DNA of 64,000 bases from Castellaniella hirudinis_A (GCF_047468865.1 NZ_JBLGTV010000007.1:62001-126000), one strand, 5' to 3'; positions 24,377-34,354 are shown, counted from the first letter of the stretch. Numbers and translations: made by a program. Notes: generated by a model not told the origin, from the letters alone.

Positions 24377-26698
24377 TTACAGCGTTAAGGTATATTCCGC
24401 GGAAATCGTCGCGTCGGACAGGTCGTGCGTCCCCGACAAGATCACCTGGCTGTCATGCTCGTCGATGACACCCGGCGTGCTTGTTTTACTGAGGTGGGAC
24501 TGATACGCGTCACTCAGCAAATACGTCTGATCATTGAATGTGCCCCATAAGACGTCCGTGATACTGTCCGTATTCGCGGCCGCCAGGGCACTGAACACCT
24601 CCGCATGGGTTGCGCTGCTCGCCAGGCCGGACAGGTCTACTTTGGTGGGGGTGGTCGCGGCGGTGCTGCCACTCAACTGGATTGCGTCATCCACCGTAAA
24701 ATCCTGGATGGTCGTGATATTGTCCAGGCCGACGCCGGCCGTAGCCATGGTAATGACAAATAAATCATGGCCGGCGTCCCCCGTCAGGCTATCGCTGCCT
24801 TGCGTGCTATACAGGGTGTCGTTGCCCGCGCTCCCGGTGATCACATCGTCCAGCGTGCTGCCTATGATAGTCAGCGGCCCCGTAAAAGACGAGCCATTGA
24901 TGGTCAGGCCAGGGCCGGTTGTCGTGGTCGCAGGCACGGAAAGCCATGCCAGCAAGGCATAATCCCCTGTCAGGTTGATGACGCTGCCGCTGTCTGTCGT
25001 CATCTGGGCAAGGGTGATGTCCTCTGGGTGGGTGACGCTGCCCGGGGTGCTATGGAGGTTTATCTCCTCCGCGCCAGTGAGGGTGATAATTCTGCTTTGT
25101 AGGGAAGGGAATTCGCTCGCATTGCCGATCAGGTTCAGGTTGAAAATCGTGTGGCCCGCCGCCATGGCCACCGTGCTGGCATCCAGCTTTACGCCGCTGA
25201 CCGTCAACGAATCCGTATCCTCAAAATTCGTCCCGGTAAACACGCCGGTGCTGTTCATGATGAATTCGTCCTGGGACACCAGGCTGGCATCGACGGCGAA
25301 TGTGCTGGCGCCATTGACCCGCAGGGCTTCCACCCCGCTGACACGATCCACCAGATTGGCCGCTTCGGTCACTGTGGTGAGGCTGACCGCATCGGTAAAG
25401 GCTAAAGTATCCCGGCCCGCGCCAAGATCAATCTGGTCGGCCGCGGTCAGCCCCGCCCACGTGGTGGTCATCATGTCGTTGCCGGCGCCGGTCTTCAGGG
25501 TCTGGTCTTCAGCCGCGGAAGCCGCCAAGACAAGCGCTTGATTGCCCGTAGATGCCGACGTATCGACGGTGCGCAAGACTGCGGACGTGACCGTGGCATT
25601 GACTGAACCTGTCCCCTCGACCGTCAAGCGGGTCAAGGTGTCCGCCGCCGTGGCAGTCGCGGTGCCCAGGGTGCCCAACACATTGACGCCGACCGCCTGT
25701 ACCGTCAGGAATTCGATGTGGTCCATCGTGACCCCCGTCGCGGTGGCATCATGCAAAGCCAAAACCGCCGCATCGTCTATCGCCGCCGTTGCGTCGCTAA
25801 AGGAAAAAGCCGTGACATCCAGTGCTGTTGTCCCCACTTTTCCTTCCAGGCCGGCCGTTTGATCGGGTGTCAGGGCCACGATGTTATTGCCCGTGGTGCC
25901 ATGGGTGAGCCAGACTTGTTGCACGTCTGCGTTACCGGACACATCGAGCGCGCCTGCGCCGGCCAGCTGCGCCTTGACGATTTCCACGGCGGTGACCGCC
26001 GCGCCGGCAAACGCAGCCCCATTGGCATTGCCGATCAGGTGGATCGTATCGGTGCCCGCGCCGCCGTCAATCTGGTCGCCAGCCGTCAGCGTGGCCAGGC
26101 GCGTCCCGCCTGCGTCAATGGCTTCCACCGCCATGATGGTGTCGTCCCCGGCCGTGCCGACGATAATGTCCGTGTCGGTCGTCAGGGTGAAATCCCTGAT
26201 CGGCGGCGCGTCGTCCTCAGCAGGCGGCGCGTAAGGATCGTATGGCGCGTCGGGGCGGTCTTCTTGGTAGCCGTATCTGTAGAAATGGTTGGCCAGGGCG
26301 TCGCGCTGCGCATCGGATAGCGTGGTGGCGTCCGGGGAAATGCCAAAGGCGGCCAGAAGATCGGCGTTGCCCAGGGCATAGGCCAGCAGGCTGGCATCGT
26401 TGACCGCCGCTGCGGCGGGGGCCGAAGGCGCACGGCCCTCGTCAATCCCGTAAGTAATGAAATGAACGAACAGGTCGGCGGGAGACAGATCGGCCGCCCG
26501 CAAATCGGGGTTGTTGTCCAGATAGTGCTGAATATCAAACCAGGGGGACGGTGCGCGGGAAGCTTCCCCAGCCAGGGCTTCGTCCGCGCCGTGGTTGACG
26601 TAGTGCACCCATGCGGCGTCGGGGGTATTGATGCCGGCGGCCCACAAGTCCGGGTTGTTTTTCAGGTAGTATCGGGCGTTGAAAAACGGATCGGGCAT
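24377..26698 (-). CDS. RTX/S-layer-like secreted protein with N-terminal YLxNNPDL repeats
   Basis: This 773-residue acidic protein is almost free of Cys and rich in Thr, Asp, Ala and Gly. Residues 1-120 hold two clear repeats (ARYYLKNNPDLWAAG and IQHYLDNNPDLRAAD, each ending HY/HFxxxGxxE) and a weaker third. The body has calcium-binding RTX nonapeptides (GTAGDDTI, GGAGTDTI, GSAGNDTLYSTQGSDSLTGD). There is no Sec signal, so type I secretion is expected, but no T1SS genes are adjacent. I chose Met 26698: AGGAG lies 10 nt upstream. It could be an S-layer or adhesin. Confidence 0.75.
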   Translation of the reverse strand: MPDPFFNARYYLKNNPDLWAAGINTPDAAWVHYVNHGADEALAGEASRAPSPWFDIQHYLDNNPDLRAADLSPADLFVHFITYGIDEGRAPSAPAAAAVNDASLLAYALGNADLLAAFGISPDATTLSDAQRDALANHFYRYGYQEDRPDAPYDPYAPPAEDDAPPIRDFTLTTDTDIIVGTAGDDTIMAVEAIDAGGTRLATLTAGDQIDGGAGTDTIHLIGNANGAAFAGAAVTAVEIVKAQLAGAGALDVSGNADVQQVWLTHGTTGNNIVALTPDQTAGLEGKVGTTALDVTAFSFSDATAAIDDAAVLALHDATATGVTMDHIEFLTVQAVGVNVLGTLGTATATAADTLTRLTVEGTGSVNATVTSAVLRTVDTSASTGNQALVLAASAAEDQTLKTGAGNDMMTTTWAGLTAADQIDLGAGRDTLAFTDAVSLTTVTEAANLVDRVSGVEALRVNGASTFAVDASLVSQDEFIMNSTGVFTGTNFEDTDSLTVSGVKLDASTVAMAAGHTIFNLNLIGNASEFPSLQSRIITLTGAEEINLHSTPGSVTHPEDITLAQMTTDSGSVINLTGDYALLAWLSVPATTTTGPGLTINGSSFTGPLTIIGSTLDDVITGSAGNDTLYSTQGSDSLTGDAGHDLFVITMATAGVGLDNITTIQDFTVDDAIQLSGSTAATTPTKVDLSGLASSATHAEVFSALAAANTDSITDVLWGTFNDQTYLLSDAYQSHLSKTSTPGVIDEHDSQVILSGTHDLSDATISAEYTLTL

Positions 26699-26966
26699 AT
26701 GGCTGAGTCTCCTGGCTGTCATTGTTCAATGTCGCTTCGCAGACCACCTTACCATGGCGTCAGTGTGGTTGTTGTTCTTTGCAAGGGAGAAACGCCCCTG
26801 CGCGGGGCGCCGGGATCAAGGCCCAAGGGCAAAACGCTGTCCGGGTTCGCCTGAACCAAAGCCATGGCTGTATGGGCCTCGTGAAAAATCCGGGCTAGAA
26901 TGATCTGATTTCCCGTGCGGTGTCTGCACATATCACCATCCTTCCTCTCGCTACCAGGAATCCTCA

Positions 26967-28211
<1,245 letters not shown>

Positions 28212-28246
28212 ACGGGGGCGGGCGCTTGGCGGCGCCCGATATGCGC

Positions 28247-28714
28247 ATGAAATGTCCGTTCTGCAGCTGTGCCGACACCCAGGTGGTGGATTCCCGGGTC
28301 TCCGAAGAAGGCGACACCATCCGCCGCCGCCGGCGCTGCACGGCCTGTGAACGGCGTTTCACCACCTACGAGCGGGTCGATCTCATGATGCCCGCCGTGG
28401 TCAAGCGCAATGGCTCCCGGGTGGATTTCAACCCGGCAAAATTGCGCGCCAGCATGGCGCTGGCCCTGCGCAAGCGCTCGGTCAGCGCCCCCGACCTGGA
28501 TGCCGCCGTGGCCCGCATCCAGGAAAAACTGCTGACCAGCGGCAAACGCGAGATCACCTCGGATCACATCGGCGAACTCGTCATGGCCGAATTGCGGCAA
28601 CTGGATCAAGTGGCCTATGTCCGCTTCGCGTCGGTCTATCGCAGCTTCGAGGATATCCGCGAATTCGCCCACACCATCAACGAGTTTCGCGCCCCGGACG
28701 ATGACACACCCTGA
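28247..28714 (+). CDS. nrdR: Transcriptional repressor NrdR
   Basis: NrdR (155 residues) is the nucleotide-sensing repressor of ribonucleotide reductase genes. The N-terminal zinc ribbon is visible (MKCPFCSCADTQV and RRCTACERRF), followed by the ATP-cone (VVKRNGSRVDFNPAKL). I set the start at 28247 because NrdR proteins begin with M(K/R)CPFC; upstream Mets at 28241 and 28226 are possible. The end overlaps ribD by 14 bp. Confidence 0.95.
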   Translation: MKCPFCSCADTQVVDSRVSEEGDTIRRRRRCTACERRFTTYERVDLMMPAVVKRNGSRVDFNPAKLRASMALALRKRSVSAPDLDAAVARIQEKLLTSGKREITSDHIGELVMAELRQLDQVAYVRFASVYRSFEDIREFAHTINEFRAPDDDTP

Positions 28715-29948
28715 TCTTCCCGCGCTGCCGGATCCGGCGGCCGGCGGCCTGGTAAGGCCGGCCCCCAAGCCTGCCCAGGCCCAGGCGCCCTGCAATCGGT
28801 TTTCCATCGAGGATCACCGCTGGATGCGCCGCGCACTGGCCGTGGCCGAGCAATCCCTGTACCTCAGCAACCCCAATCCCCGCGTAGGCTGCGTCCTGGT
28901 GCGCGCCGGCCATTGGCTGGTCGAAGGCCATACCCAGCAGGCGGGCGGTCGCCACGCCGAAGCCCAGGCCTTGTGGCAGGCCGCTCAACAGCATCTGGAT
29001 GTGCGCGGGGCCACGGCCTATGTCACCCTGGAACCCTGTAACCACCAGGGCCGCACGCCGCCCTGCGCCCAGGCCCTGGTGGACGCCGGTGTGGCCCGGG
29101 TGGTGGTGGCCCTGCAAGACCCCAATCCCCTGGTAGCGGGGCGGGGCATCGCCCATTTGCGGGCGGCCGGTATTCGCGTCGACGTCGGCTTGATGGCCCA
29201 GGACGCCTTGCTGCAAAACCCGGGCTTTTGCGCCCGCATGACCCGCGGCACCCCCTGGGTATGGCTGAAATCGGCCGCTTCGCTGGATGGCCGCACGGCG
29301 CTGCCCGACGGCCAATCCCAGTGGATCACCGGCGACGAGGCCCGCTGGGACGGCCACCGCTGGCGCGCCCGCGCCTGCCTGGTTCTGACCGGCATCGGCA
29401 CGGTCATGGCGGACAACCCCATGCTGGATGTGCGGGCCGTGCCGACCCAGCGCCAGCCCATCCGCGCAGTGCTGGACACCCAGTTCATCATTTCCGAGCA
29501 GGCCCGCCTGTTCAATGGCGATCCCGTCTGGATTTTCACCAATCGCCCTGATGGGGCCAAAGCCGCGCGCCTGGCCGGGCGCAATGTGCGGGTGATTGTC
29601 TTGCCCAAGGGGGACAGCGGCGCGCTGGATCTGCCCGCCTTGATGCAGTGGCTGGGCCAGCACGACATCAACGAAGTCCATGTCGAAGCCGGCGCCCGTT
29701 TGCAAGGCGCCCTGGTGGCCGCCGGCCTGGTGGACGAATGGCTGGCGTACCTCGCCCCCTGCATTCTGGGCGAAGGCCAGGGCCTTGCGGCGCTGCCCGC
29801 CCCCCTGGCCGCGCTGGATCAGGCCTATCGCTATCAGTTCATCGACGCCCAGCCGCTGGGCGACGACATGCGTCTGCACCTGCGCCGCACCGACCACTGG
29901 CAGGCCCTGCGCGCTGCCTGCGGCCTGTCTGTTTCTAAAAAAGGATGA
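28701..29948 (+). CDS. ribD: Bifunctional riboflavin biosynthesis protein RibD
   Basis: RibD (415 residues) carries out the deaminase and reductase steps of riboflavin synthesis. The N-terminal zinc deaminase motifs HAEAQALW and PCNHQGRTPPC are present, and the reductase half contains KSAASLDGRTALPDGQSQW. The first 40 residues before the deaminase domain are Pro/Ala-rich and non-conserved. It overlaps nrdR by 14 bp, implying coupled translation. Confidence 0.96.
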   Translation: MTHPDLPALPDPAAGGLVRPAPKPAQAQAPCNRFSIEDHRWMRRALAVAEQSLYLSNPNPRVGCVLVRAGHWLVEGHTQQAGGRHAEAQALWQAAQQHLDVRGATAYVTLEPCNHQGRTPPCAQALVDAGVARVVVALQDPNPLVAGRGIAHLRAAGIRVDVGLMAQDALLQNPGFCARMTRGTPWVWLKSAASLDGRTALPDGQSQWITGDEARWDGHRWRARACLVLTGIGTVMADNPMLDVRAVPTQRQPIRAVLDTQFIISEQARLFNGDPVWIFTNRPDGAKAARLAGRNVRVIVLPKGDSGALDLPALMQWLGQHDINEVHVEAGARLQGALVAAGLVDEWLAYLAPCILGEGQGLAALPAPLAALDQAYRYQFIDAQPLGDDMRLHLRRTDHWQALRAACGLSVSKKG

Positions 29949-29955
29949 CATGATC

Positions 29956-30579
29956 ATGTTTACAGGAATTGTCGCCGCCGTGGGCCGCATCACCCAGGTA
30001 CATCCCTTGGGCGACCAGGCAGAATCCGGCGTGCGCCTGGAGATCGATGCCGGCGGCCTGCCGCTGGACGCCGCCCGGCTGGGCGATTCCATCGCCATCC
30101 AGGGTGCCTGCATGACCGTCGTGGCCCTGCACGACGGCCGCTTCGAGGTGGATGTTTCGCGTGAAAGCCTGGTGCGCACCTGCGGCCTGGATGCGCCGGG
30201 CGAAGTCAACCTGGAACACGCCCTGCGCGTGGGCGACAGCCTGGACGGCCATCTGGTGTCCGGTCACGTCGATGGCATGGGCCAGGTGACTTGCTTCGAC
30301 GCCGTGGGCGAATCCACCGAGCTGCGCATCATCGTGCCCGCGCACCTGTCCAAGTACATGGCTTACAAAGGCTCGGTCACCGTCAATGGCGTCAGCCTGA
30401 CCATCAACCGTGTGGACGACCAGGAGGAAGGCACCGAAATCTCCATCAACCTCATTCCCCACACCATCCAGGTCACCACCTTGCGCAACCTTCAGCCCGG
30501 TGCCAACGTCAATCTCGAAATCGACCTCATCGCCCGTTACGTCGAACGCATGGTCGGCAGCATGGGTGCCGTGCTGTAG
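29956..30579 (+). CDS. ribE: Riboflavin synthase alpha chain
   Basis: This 207-residue enzyme joins two lumazine molecules to give riboflavin. It shows the two lumazine-binding repeats, beginning MFTGIVAAVGRI, with GDSIAIQGACMTV and the matching GSVTVNGVSLTI. I used the canonical MFTGIV start (AGGA 10 nt upstream); an ATG at 29950 is possible. It lies 7 bp after ribD. The usual following genes (ribBA, ribH) are absent because tRNA-Ser follows. Confidence 0.96.
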   Translation: MFTGIVAAVGRITQVHPLGDQAESGVRLEIDAGGLPLDAARLGDSIAIQGACMTVVALHDGRFEVDVSRESLVRTCGLDAPGEVNLEHALRVGDSLDGHLVSGHVDGMGQVTCFDAVGESTELRIIVPAHLSKYMAYKGSVTVNGVSLTINRVDDQEEGTEISINLIPHTIQVTTLRNLQPGANVNLEIDLIARYVERMVGSMGAVL

Positions 30580-30600
30580 CCCGAGACCGCGGCGGTTTTC

Positions 30601-30636
30601 GGGTCACGCGGCCGTCGTGGCCCGCTTGGGTTTTTT
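30601..30636 (+). terminator. Possible terminator after ribE
   Basis: GGGTCACG and CGTGGCCC pair (one G-T) around a 7-nt loop, with TTTTTT 8 bp after the stem. The gap makes it an imperfect intrinsic terminator. Confidence 0.4.
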
Positions 30637-30638
30637 CG

Positions 30639-30647
30639 TGCTAGAAT
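30639..30647 (+). promoter_or_regulatory. Extended -10 promoter of tRNA-Ser
   Basis: TGCTAGAAT is a good extended -10 element 42 bp upstream of the tRNA 5' end. No clear -35 is visible, as is common with extended -10 promoters. Confidence 0.5.
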
Positions 30648-30688
30648 AACGGACTTCGTCTGTTGGGCATTGGCCCGGCAGGGATGCA

Positions 30689-30779
30689 GGACAGGTGGCC
30701 GAGTGGTTGAAGGCGCACGCCTGGAAAGCGTGTATACGTGAATAGCGTATCGGGGGTTCGAATCCCCCCTTGTCCGCCA
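30689..30779 (+). tRNA. tRNA-Ser (anticodon GGA)
   Basis: The sequence folds as a class II tRNA with a long variable arm. The acceptor stem is GGACAGG with CTTGTCC, the anticodon loop CTGGAAA carries GGA, the T-arm reads GGGGGTTCGAATCCCCC, and CCA is encoded. It reads UCC/UCU. The DNA just after it changes to AT-rich and carries mobile-element remnants, typical of a tRNA integration site, although no duplicate of the tRNA 3' end was found downstream. Confidence 0.97.
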
Positions 30780-30931
30780 AAGAATCTTAATAAAATCAAG
30801 TGGTTGTAATTTTATCGTATCATTATTTTGGGGCTGTTTTGGCACCAGAATGACACGATAATGACACGCTCACCGGCGAGAATTTCTTCTCCGCCTTGCT
30901 GCCCGCTGTATATAATTAAATCAAAAATGCG

Positions 30932-31261
30932 CTAGGCGTCCAGTTGATCAGGACTGATCCCGAGCGCGGCGGCAATCTTTTCGCGGCTTGCTTTGCGTAG
31001 ATTCCCTCTGGACTCTTGCTGAGAGTATGCGGACTGAGTCACACCCAGGCGATGAGCCATTTCTTGTTGGGTCACACCCAGGTGCTCACGCCAGGCACGC
31101 GCAATGCTCCACTCGTTATCGACCATCAGGGATACAACTTCATGAGGCACATAGGTCTCTGAGCCCTCGCGAGGCTTCACATATTCGTCGTAAGGGATCA
31201 CCACGAAAGCAGGCTTTCCGTCCGCCCCGTTGATGATCTGGATGTTAGTAGGTGCGTTCAT
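30932..31261 (-). CDS. Antitoxin with Xre-type helix-turn-helix (HigA-like)
   Basis: This 109-residue protein has an N-terminal region (IQIINGADGKPAFVVIPYDEY) resembling antitoxin wrap segments and a C-terminal Xre HTH (REHLGVTQQEMAHRLGVTQS). It overlaps the toxin gene upstream by 17 bp, so the order is toxin then antitoxin, as in higBA. It should neutralise the toxin and repress the shared promoter. The region is AT-richer than the core genome. Confidence 0.87.
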   Translation of the reverse strand: MNAPTNIQIINGADGKPAFVVIPYDEYVKPREGSETYVPHEVVSLMVDNEWSIARAWREHLGVTQQEMAHRLGVTQSAYSQQESRGNLRKASREKIAAALGISPDQLDA

Positions 31262-31499
31262 CGCGTTTCCTCACTTCTTCGATGTAAACAATGTGCACGG
31301 CGCCATCGAAGTTAAAAAACACTCGATAGTTGCCAACACGCAGGCGGTATTGGTATTTGTGATTGGTCAGTGCCTTCACGTTGCGGGTCTGCGGCATCGT
31401 TTCTAGCTCACCAGCAGCGTTCTTGATCACGACCTGCTCAGGGCGGTTGATCTTCAGAAGCTGCTTGATTGCTTTGGTTGACCAGCTTATCGAGTTCAT
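31245..31499 (-). CDS. RelE/ParE-superfamily toxin
   Basis: This 84-residue basic protein starts ISWSTKAIKQLLKI and ends with the family strand YRLRVGNYRVFFNF followed by VYIEEVRKRDERTY. This fits RelE-type mRNA interferases that act on the ribosome, or ParE-like toxins. The start at 31499 coincides with the predicted transcription start of a near-consensus promoter, so the mRNA may be leaderless. The antitoxin gene follows with overlap. Confidence 0.87.
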   Translation of the reverse strand: MNSISWSTKAIKQLLKINRPEQVVIKNAAGELETMPQTRNVKALTNHKYQYRLRVGNYRVFFNFDGAVHIVYIEEVRKRDERTY

Positions 31500-31505
31500 G
31501 AGGAT

Positions 31506-31534
31506 ATTATAAGATTGAATATAAGGTTATGCAA
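31506..31534 (-). promoter_or_regulatory. Near-consensus promoter of the toxin-antitoxin pair
   Basis: On the minus strand TTGCAT (31534-31529) and TATAAT (31511-31506) are exactly 17 bp apart. The expected start point is at the A of the toxin ATG (31499). The AT-rich spacer with ATATT/AATAT elements could hold the antitoxin operator. Confidence 0.7.
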
Positions 31535-31596
31535 GGATTTTACGTCATTATTCTTATATAAATGTTGTCTCCTCCCGAGGTCTTGTGGCCTCGTTT

Positions 31597-31631
31597 CGCG
31601 CCCCGCTGATCCTGGTGATTGGCGGGGCGCG
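31597..31631 (+). terminator. GC-rich hairpin before the phage metallopeptidase remnant
   Basis: CGCGCCCCGC pairs perfectly with GCGGGGCGCG around 15 nt and is followed by GTTTATTTT. It could terminate a transcript from the left; no gene on the plus strand precedes it nearby. Confidence 0.45.
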
Positions 31632-31642
31632 GTTTATTTTCC

Positions 31643-32145
31643 ATGGCAGAAAACATCCGTCCTGCGCCGCCCCAGGCCCTGCTGGCCGACGACCTGTTTC
31701 ACATGATCCTGGCCCCCGCGCCTGATCTGGACGCCCGAACCCAGGACAGCATCCTGGCCGAAGACGGCCCGATCCACAATCCCGATCACATCCGCCTGCT
31801 GGACGCCGACATCGGTTTTCTGTGGGCGTCGTCGGCCTTCGCCAAGCGCGGCCGCACGGTGGTGGGCCAGGCCAGGCCGAGCAGGTCATGATCCGCGTCG
31901 ACGGCTGGCAGACGGCCAGACAGGAACAGCAGCTCATCGAATGGTTCGGCCATGTGCCGGACTTCCTGATCACCCTGGCTGCTGACTACTGCGCCCAATG
32001 CAGTGACGCCGAGTTCTGCGCGCCGAAGTTCACGAAGGACGGTATGCCACGGCTGGCCCTGCGCGGTCACGATGTCGAGAAATTCATCGGCGCGGTGATG
32101 CGTGCGATTCCCGACGCCGTGAACCCTGCGCAAAAGATTGCCTGA
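31643..32145 (+). pseudogene. Broken phage metallopeptidase gene
   Basis: The conceptual protein matches putative phage metallopeptidases: HIRLLDADIGFLWASS, FAKRGRTVVGQA, then EQQLIEWFGHVPDFLITL and a C-terminal LALRGHDVEKFIGAV. Two lesions are visible. CCAGG is duplicated at about 31867-31876 and shifts the frame. The region between EFCA and PKFTKDG lacks the HExxH zinc site that family members carry there. It is a decayed prophage gene next to a tRNA. Confidence 0.75.
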
Positions 32146-32179
32146 TGTTTCCGATTTGATTACTATCATAGTCAAGAAA

Positions 32180-32201
32180 TTACTAATATATTAATTAGTA
32201 A
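32180..32201 (+). promoter_or_regulatory. Inverted repeat overlapping the ribosome-binding site of the chemoreceptor gene
   Basis: TTACTAAT and ATTAGTAA are separated by 6 bp and run into AAGGAG, the ribosome-binding site of the next gene. It may be an operator, or a hairpin that hides the site. The stretch is very AT-rich compared with the coding sequence. Confidence 0.45.
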
Positions 32202-32211
32202 GGAGACAAGC

Positions 32212-33432
32212 ATGATGCTTTGGACGAGGGGCCGCCACCAGGCGGCGCTGCAGCAATTGGATGCGCAGGCCTTGCAGGTGGTGGTGGGTAATGCCAGCAT
32301 GATGTCGGCATTTACCAATGTCGTGTCGGCGGCACAGGAACAATCGGCCGTGCTGGCCCAGTTGCAGGAACAAATGAACCGCCTGGCGGGGCAACTGGAC
32401 ACCGTCGATCAATCCGCCCAAGCCACCCAGGCCGAGGTCGATCGCACGCGCCAGCTGGCGCTGCAGGGCAATGCCTTGCTGGTCGAGACTTCGGCGCGCA
32501 CGCGCGCCCTGGTGCAATCCGCCCAAGAACTCAACGACCGCTTCGCCAAGGTCAGCCAGCAGGCGGGGGCGATAGAATCCATTCTGCGGCTGATTCAGGA
32601 TGTGGCCATGCAGACCAACCTGCTGTCGCTCAATGCCGCGGTCGAGGCCGCCCGGGCGGGCGAACACGGCAGAGGCTTTGCGGTGGTGGCGGACGAAGTC
32701 CGCAAACTGGCTGCGCGCACCGACGAAGCCACGGCCGAGATCCAGCAGATGGTTTCGGGCATCACGGACAGCACCACCGCAGCGGACGGCTTTCTGAAAT
32801 CGGTGCTGGACGATATCCAGCAAGGGGCGGCGCAAACCGCCCAGGTCGAAGCCCTGCTGGCCGACATCAGCCAGCATGCCCAGCGCACCGGCCAGTTGGC
32901 GGACGACATGGCCGCTGTGGCCCAGGCCCAGGTGGCGCAGGGGCAGGTCATGGCCCGCGACGTGGACACTCTGTCGCAGGCCACCCGCACGGCCATCGAA
33001 TGGGTGGCCAAAAGCAATACCGAAATCCGCGATATCCAGGGCCTGATCGGGTCGTTCAAGCGCGAAGTCTCGGCCCTGCTGCCCAGCCAGCGCGCCCTGG
33101 ATGTCCTGGTCTCGTGCGCCGAAGAAATGCGCGCCTGCAACATCCTGATAAAGAACGCCGAATCCTATGCCCAGGTGGCGCCCGTCGTCGAACGCATCGG
33201 CCAGATCGACGCGCAAATGGACGGCGCTTGGGCGCAATACTGCCGGCGGCATCCCGCCAGCGACACCCGGCAGTCCTTCCAGCAGGCCCTGCGGGCATAC
33301 CGCGAAACCCGCGCGCATATCCTGGCCACCGCCCGCGCCGAACGCTTCGCCGAAGTCCGCGACCTGATTTCCACCCAGGGGCGGCCCGCTTATGCCCGCC
33401 TCAAAGACTTGCTGAACCAGATGGCGCGGTAA
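32212..33432 (+). CDS. Soluble methyl-accepting chemotaxis protein
   Basis: This 406-residue protein has a central MCP signalling domain with the conserved hairpin tip (IQDVAMQTNLLSLNAAVEAA and GRGFAVVADEVRKLA). There is no transmembrane segment and no periplasmic domain, so it acts in the cytoplasm. The C-terminal 110 residues are helical (MRACNILIKNAESYAQVAPV) and resemble a four-helix-bundle sensor placed after, not before, the signalling part. No che genes are nearby. AAGGAG is well placed before the ATG. Confidence 0.87.
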   Translation: MMLWTRGRHQAALQQLDAQALQVVVGNASMMSAFTNVVSAAQEQSAVLAQLQEQMNRLAGQLDTVDQSAQATQAEVDRTRQLALQGNALLVETSARTRALVQSAQELNDRFAKVSQQAGAIESILRLIQDVAMQTNLLSLNAAVEAARAGEHGRGFAVVADEVRKLAARTDEATAEIQQMVSGITDSTTAADGFLKSVLDDIQQGAAQTAQVEALLADISQHAQRTGQLADDMAAVAQAQVAQGQVMARDVDTLSQATRTAIEWVAKSNTEIRDIQGLIGSFKREVSALLPSQRALDVLVSCAEEMRACNILIKNAESYAQVAPVVERIGQIDAQMDGAWAQYCRRHPASDTRQSFQQALRAYRETRAHILATARAERFAEVRDLISTQGRPAYARLKDLLNQMAR

Positions 33433-33442
33433 GCCGGCCGGC

Positions 33443-34354
33443 TTATCCCAGCGCGGTGTCCAGGAACATCATCACCCCGAAGCCGGCCATCAGGCCCACG
33501 GTGGCGGCGGTCTGGTGGCCGTTGCGGTGGGTTTCGGGGATGACTTCGTGGGACACCACGAAAATCATGGCGCCCGCGGCAATCCCCAGGCTGATGGGGT
33601 AGGCGACGGGCAGGCCGCTGGCCATGCCCACCCCGATCACGGCGCCCAGGGGTTCCATCAGGCCCGAGGCCACGGCCACCCCGACCGCCCAGCCCGGCCC
33701 CAGGCCGATGGCGCGCAGCGCCAGCGCCACGGCCAGCCCCTCGGGGATGTCCTGGATGGCGATGGCCGTGGTCAGCGGCAGCCCCACGGACAAATCCCCC
33801 TGGGCGAAGCCCACGCCGATGGCCATGCCTTCGGGCAGATTGTGCAGGATGATCGCCAACACGAACAGCCATACCCCGCTGATGCGATCGACGTCCGGGC
33901 CGGACAAGCCGCTGTTTTCGTGGCTGTGCGGGGTGAAGTAGTCCAGCCCCAGCATCAGCAGCACTCCCAGCGCCAGCCCCAGCACCACGATGCCGGCCGC
34001 CGCCGTGCCGCTGTCGAACAAAGCGCGGGCCGCATCCAGCCCGGGCAGGATCAGCGAAAACGACGCGGCGGCCAGCATCATCCCGGCGGCGAAACCCAGC
34101 ATGCAGTCCTGCGACCGGGTGTCCACCCGCCGCAGCGCCAGCGCCGACACCGCCCCCAGGGCCGTGGCGCCGAAGCCAGCCAGCCCGCCCAGCACCGCAT
34201 AGCCCAGGTAGGTGCGGTTGTGTCCGGCGAAAGACTGCAACCCGCTGTCCAGCAGCAGCCACATCATGGCCGCCAGCGACAACAGCAGGCCCAGGGCCGG
34301 CACCCGGTGCGCCAGCACCTGGCGACGCCAGGATTGCAGCAAAGTTTTAGGCAT
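33443..34354 (-). CDS. ZIP family divalent metal transporter
   Basis: This 303-residue membrane protein has eight helices with the metal-site motifs HNLPEGMAIGVGFAQ and AIAIQDIPEGLAVALALR, and ends SHEVIPETHRNGH plus a final helix. The pattern is very close to the structurally characterised Bordetella bronchiseptica ZIP (BbZIP), which takes up zinc and cadmium. The N-terminus has an extra basic stretch before helix 1. It is divergent from the DUF3311 gene. Confidence 0.92.
   Translation of the reverse strand: MPKTLLQSWRRQVLAHRVPALGLLLSLAAMMWLLLDSGLQSFAGHNRTYLGYAVLGGLAGFGATALGAVSALALRRVDTRSQDCMLGFAAGMMLAAASFSLILPGLDAARALFDSGTAAAGIVVLGLALGVLLMLGLDYFTPHSHENSGLSGPDVDRISGVWLFVLAIILHNLPEGMAIGVGFAQGDLSVGLPLTTAIAIQDIPEGLAVALALRAIGLGPGWAVGVAVASGLMEPLGAVIGVGMASGLPVAYPISLGIAAGAMIFVVSHEVIPETHRNGHQTAATVGLMAGFGVMMFLDTALG

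Noticed and set aside
29860..29956. FMN riboswitch before ribE
   Set aside because: Only 7 bp separate ribD and ribE, and no FMN-aptamer consensus is seen before ribD either.
30689..32211. Complete integrative element at tRNA-Ser
   Set aside because: No integrase gene and no duplicated tRNA 3' end were found. Only a toxin-antitoxin pair and a phage remnant remain.
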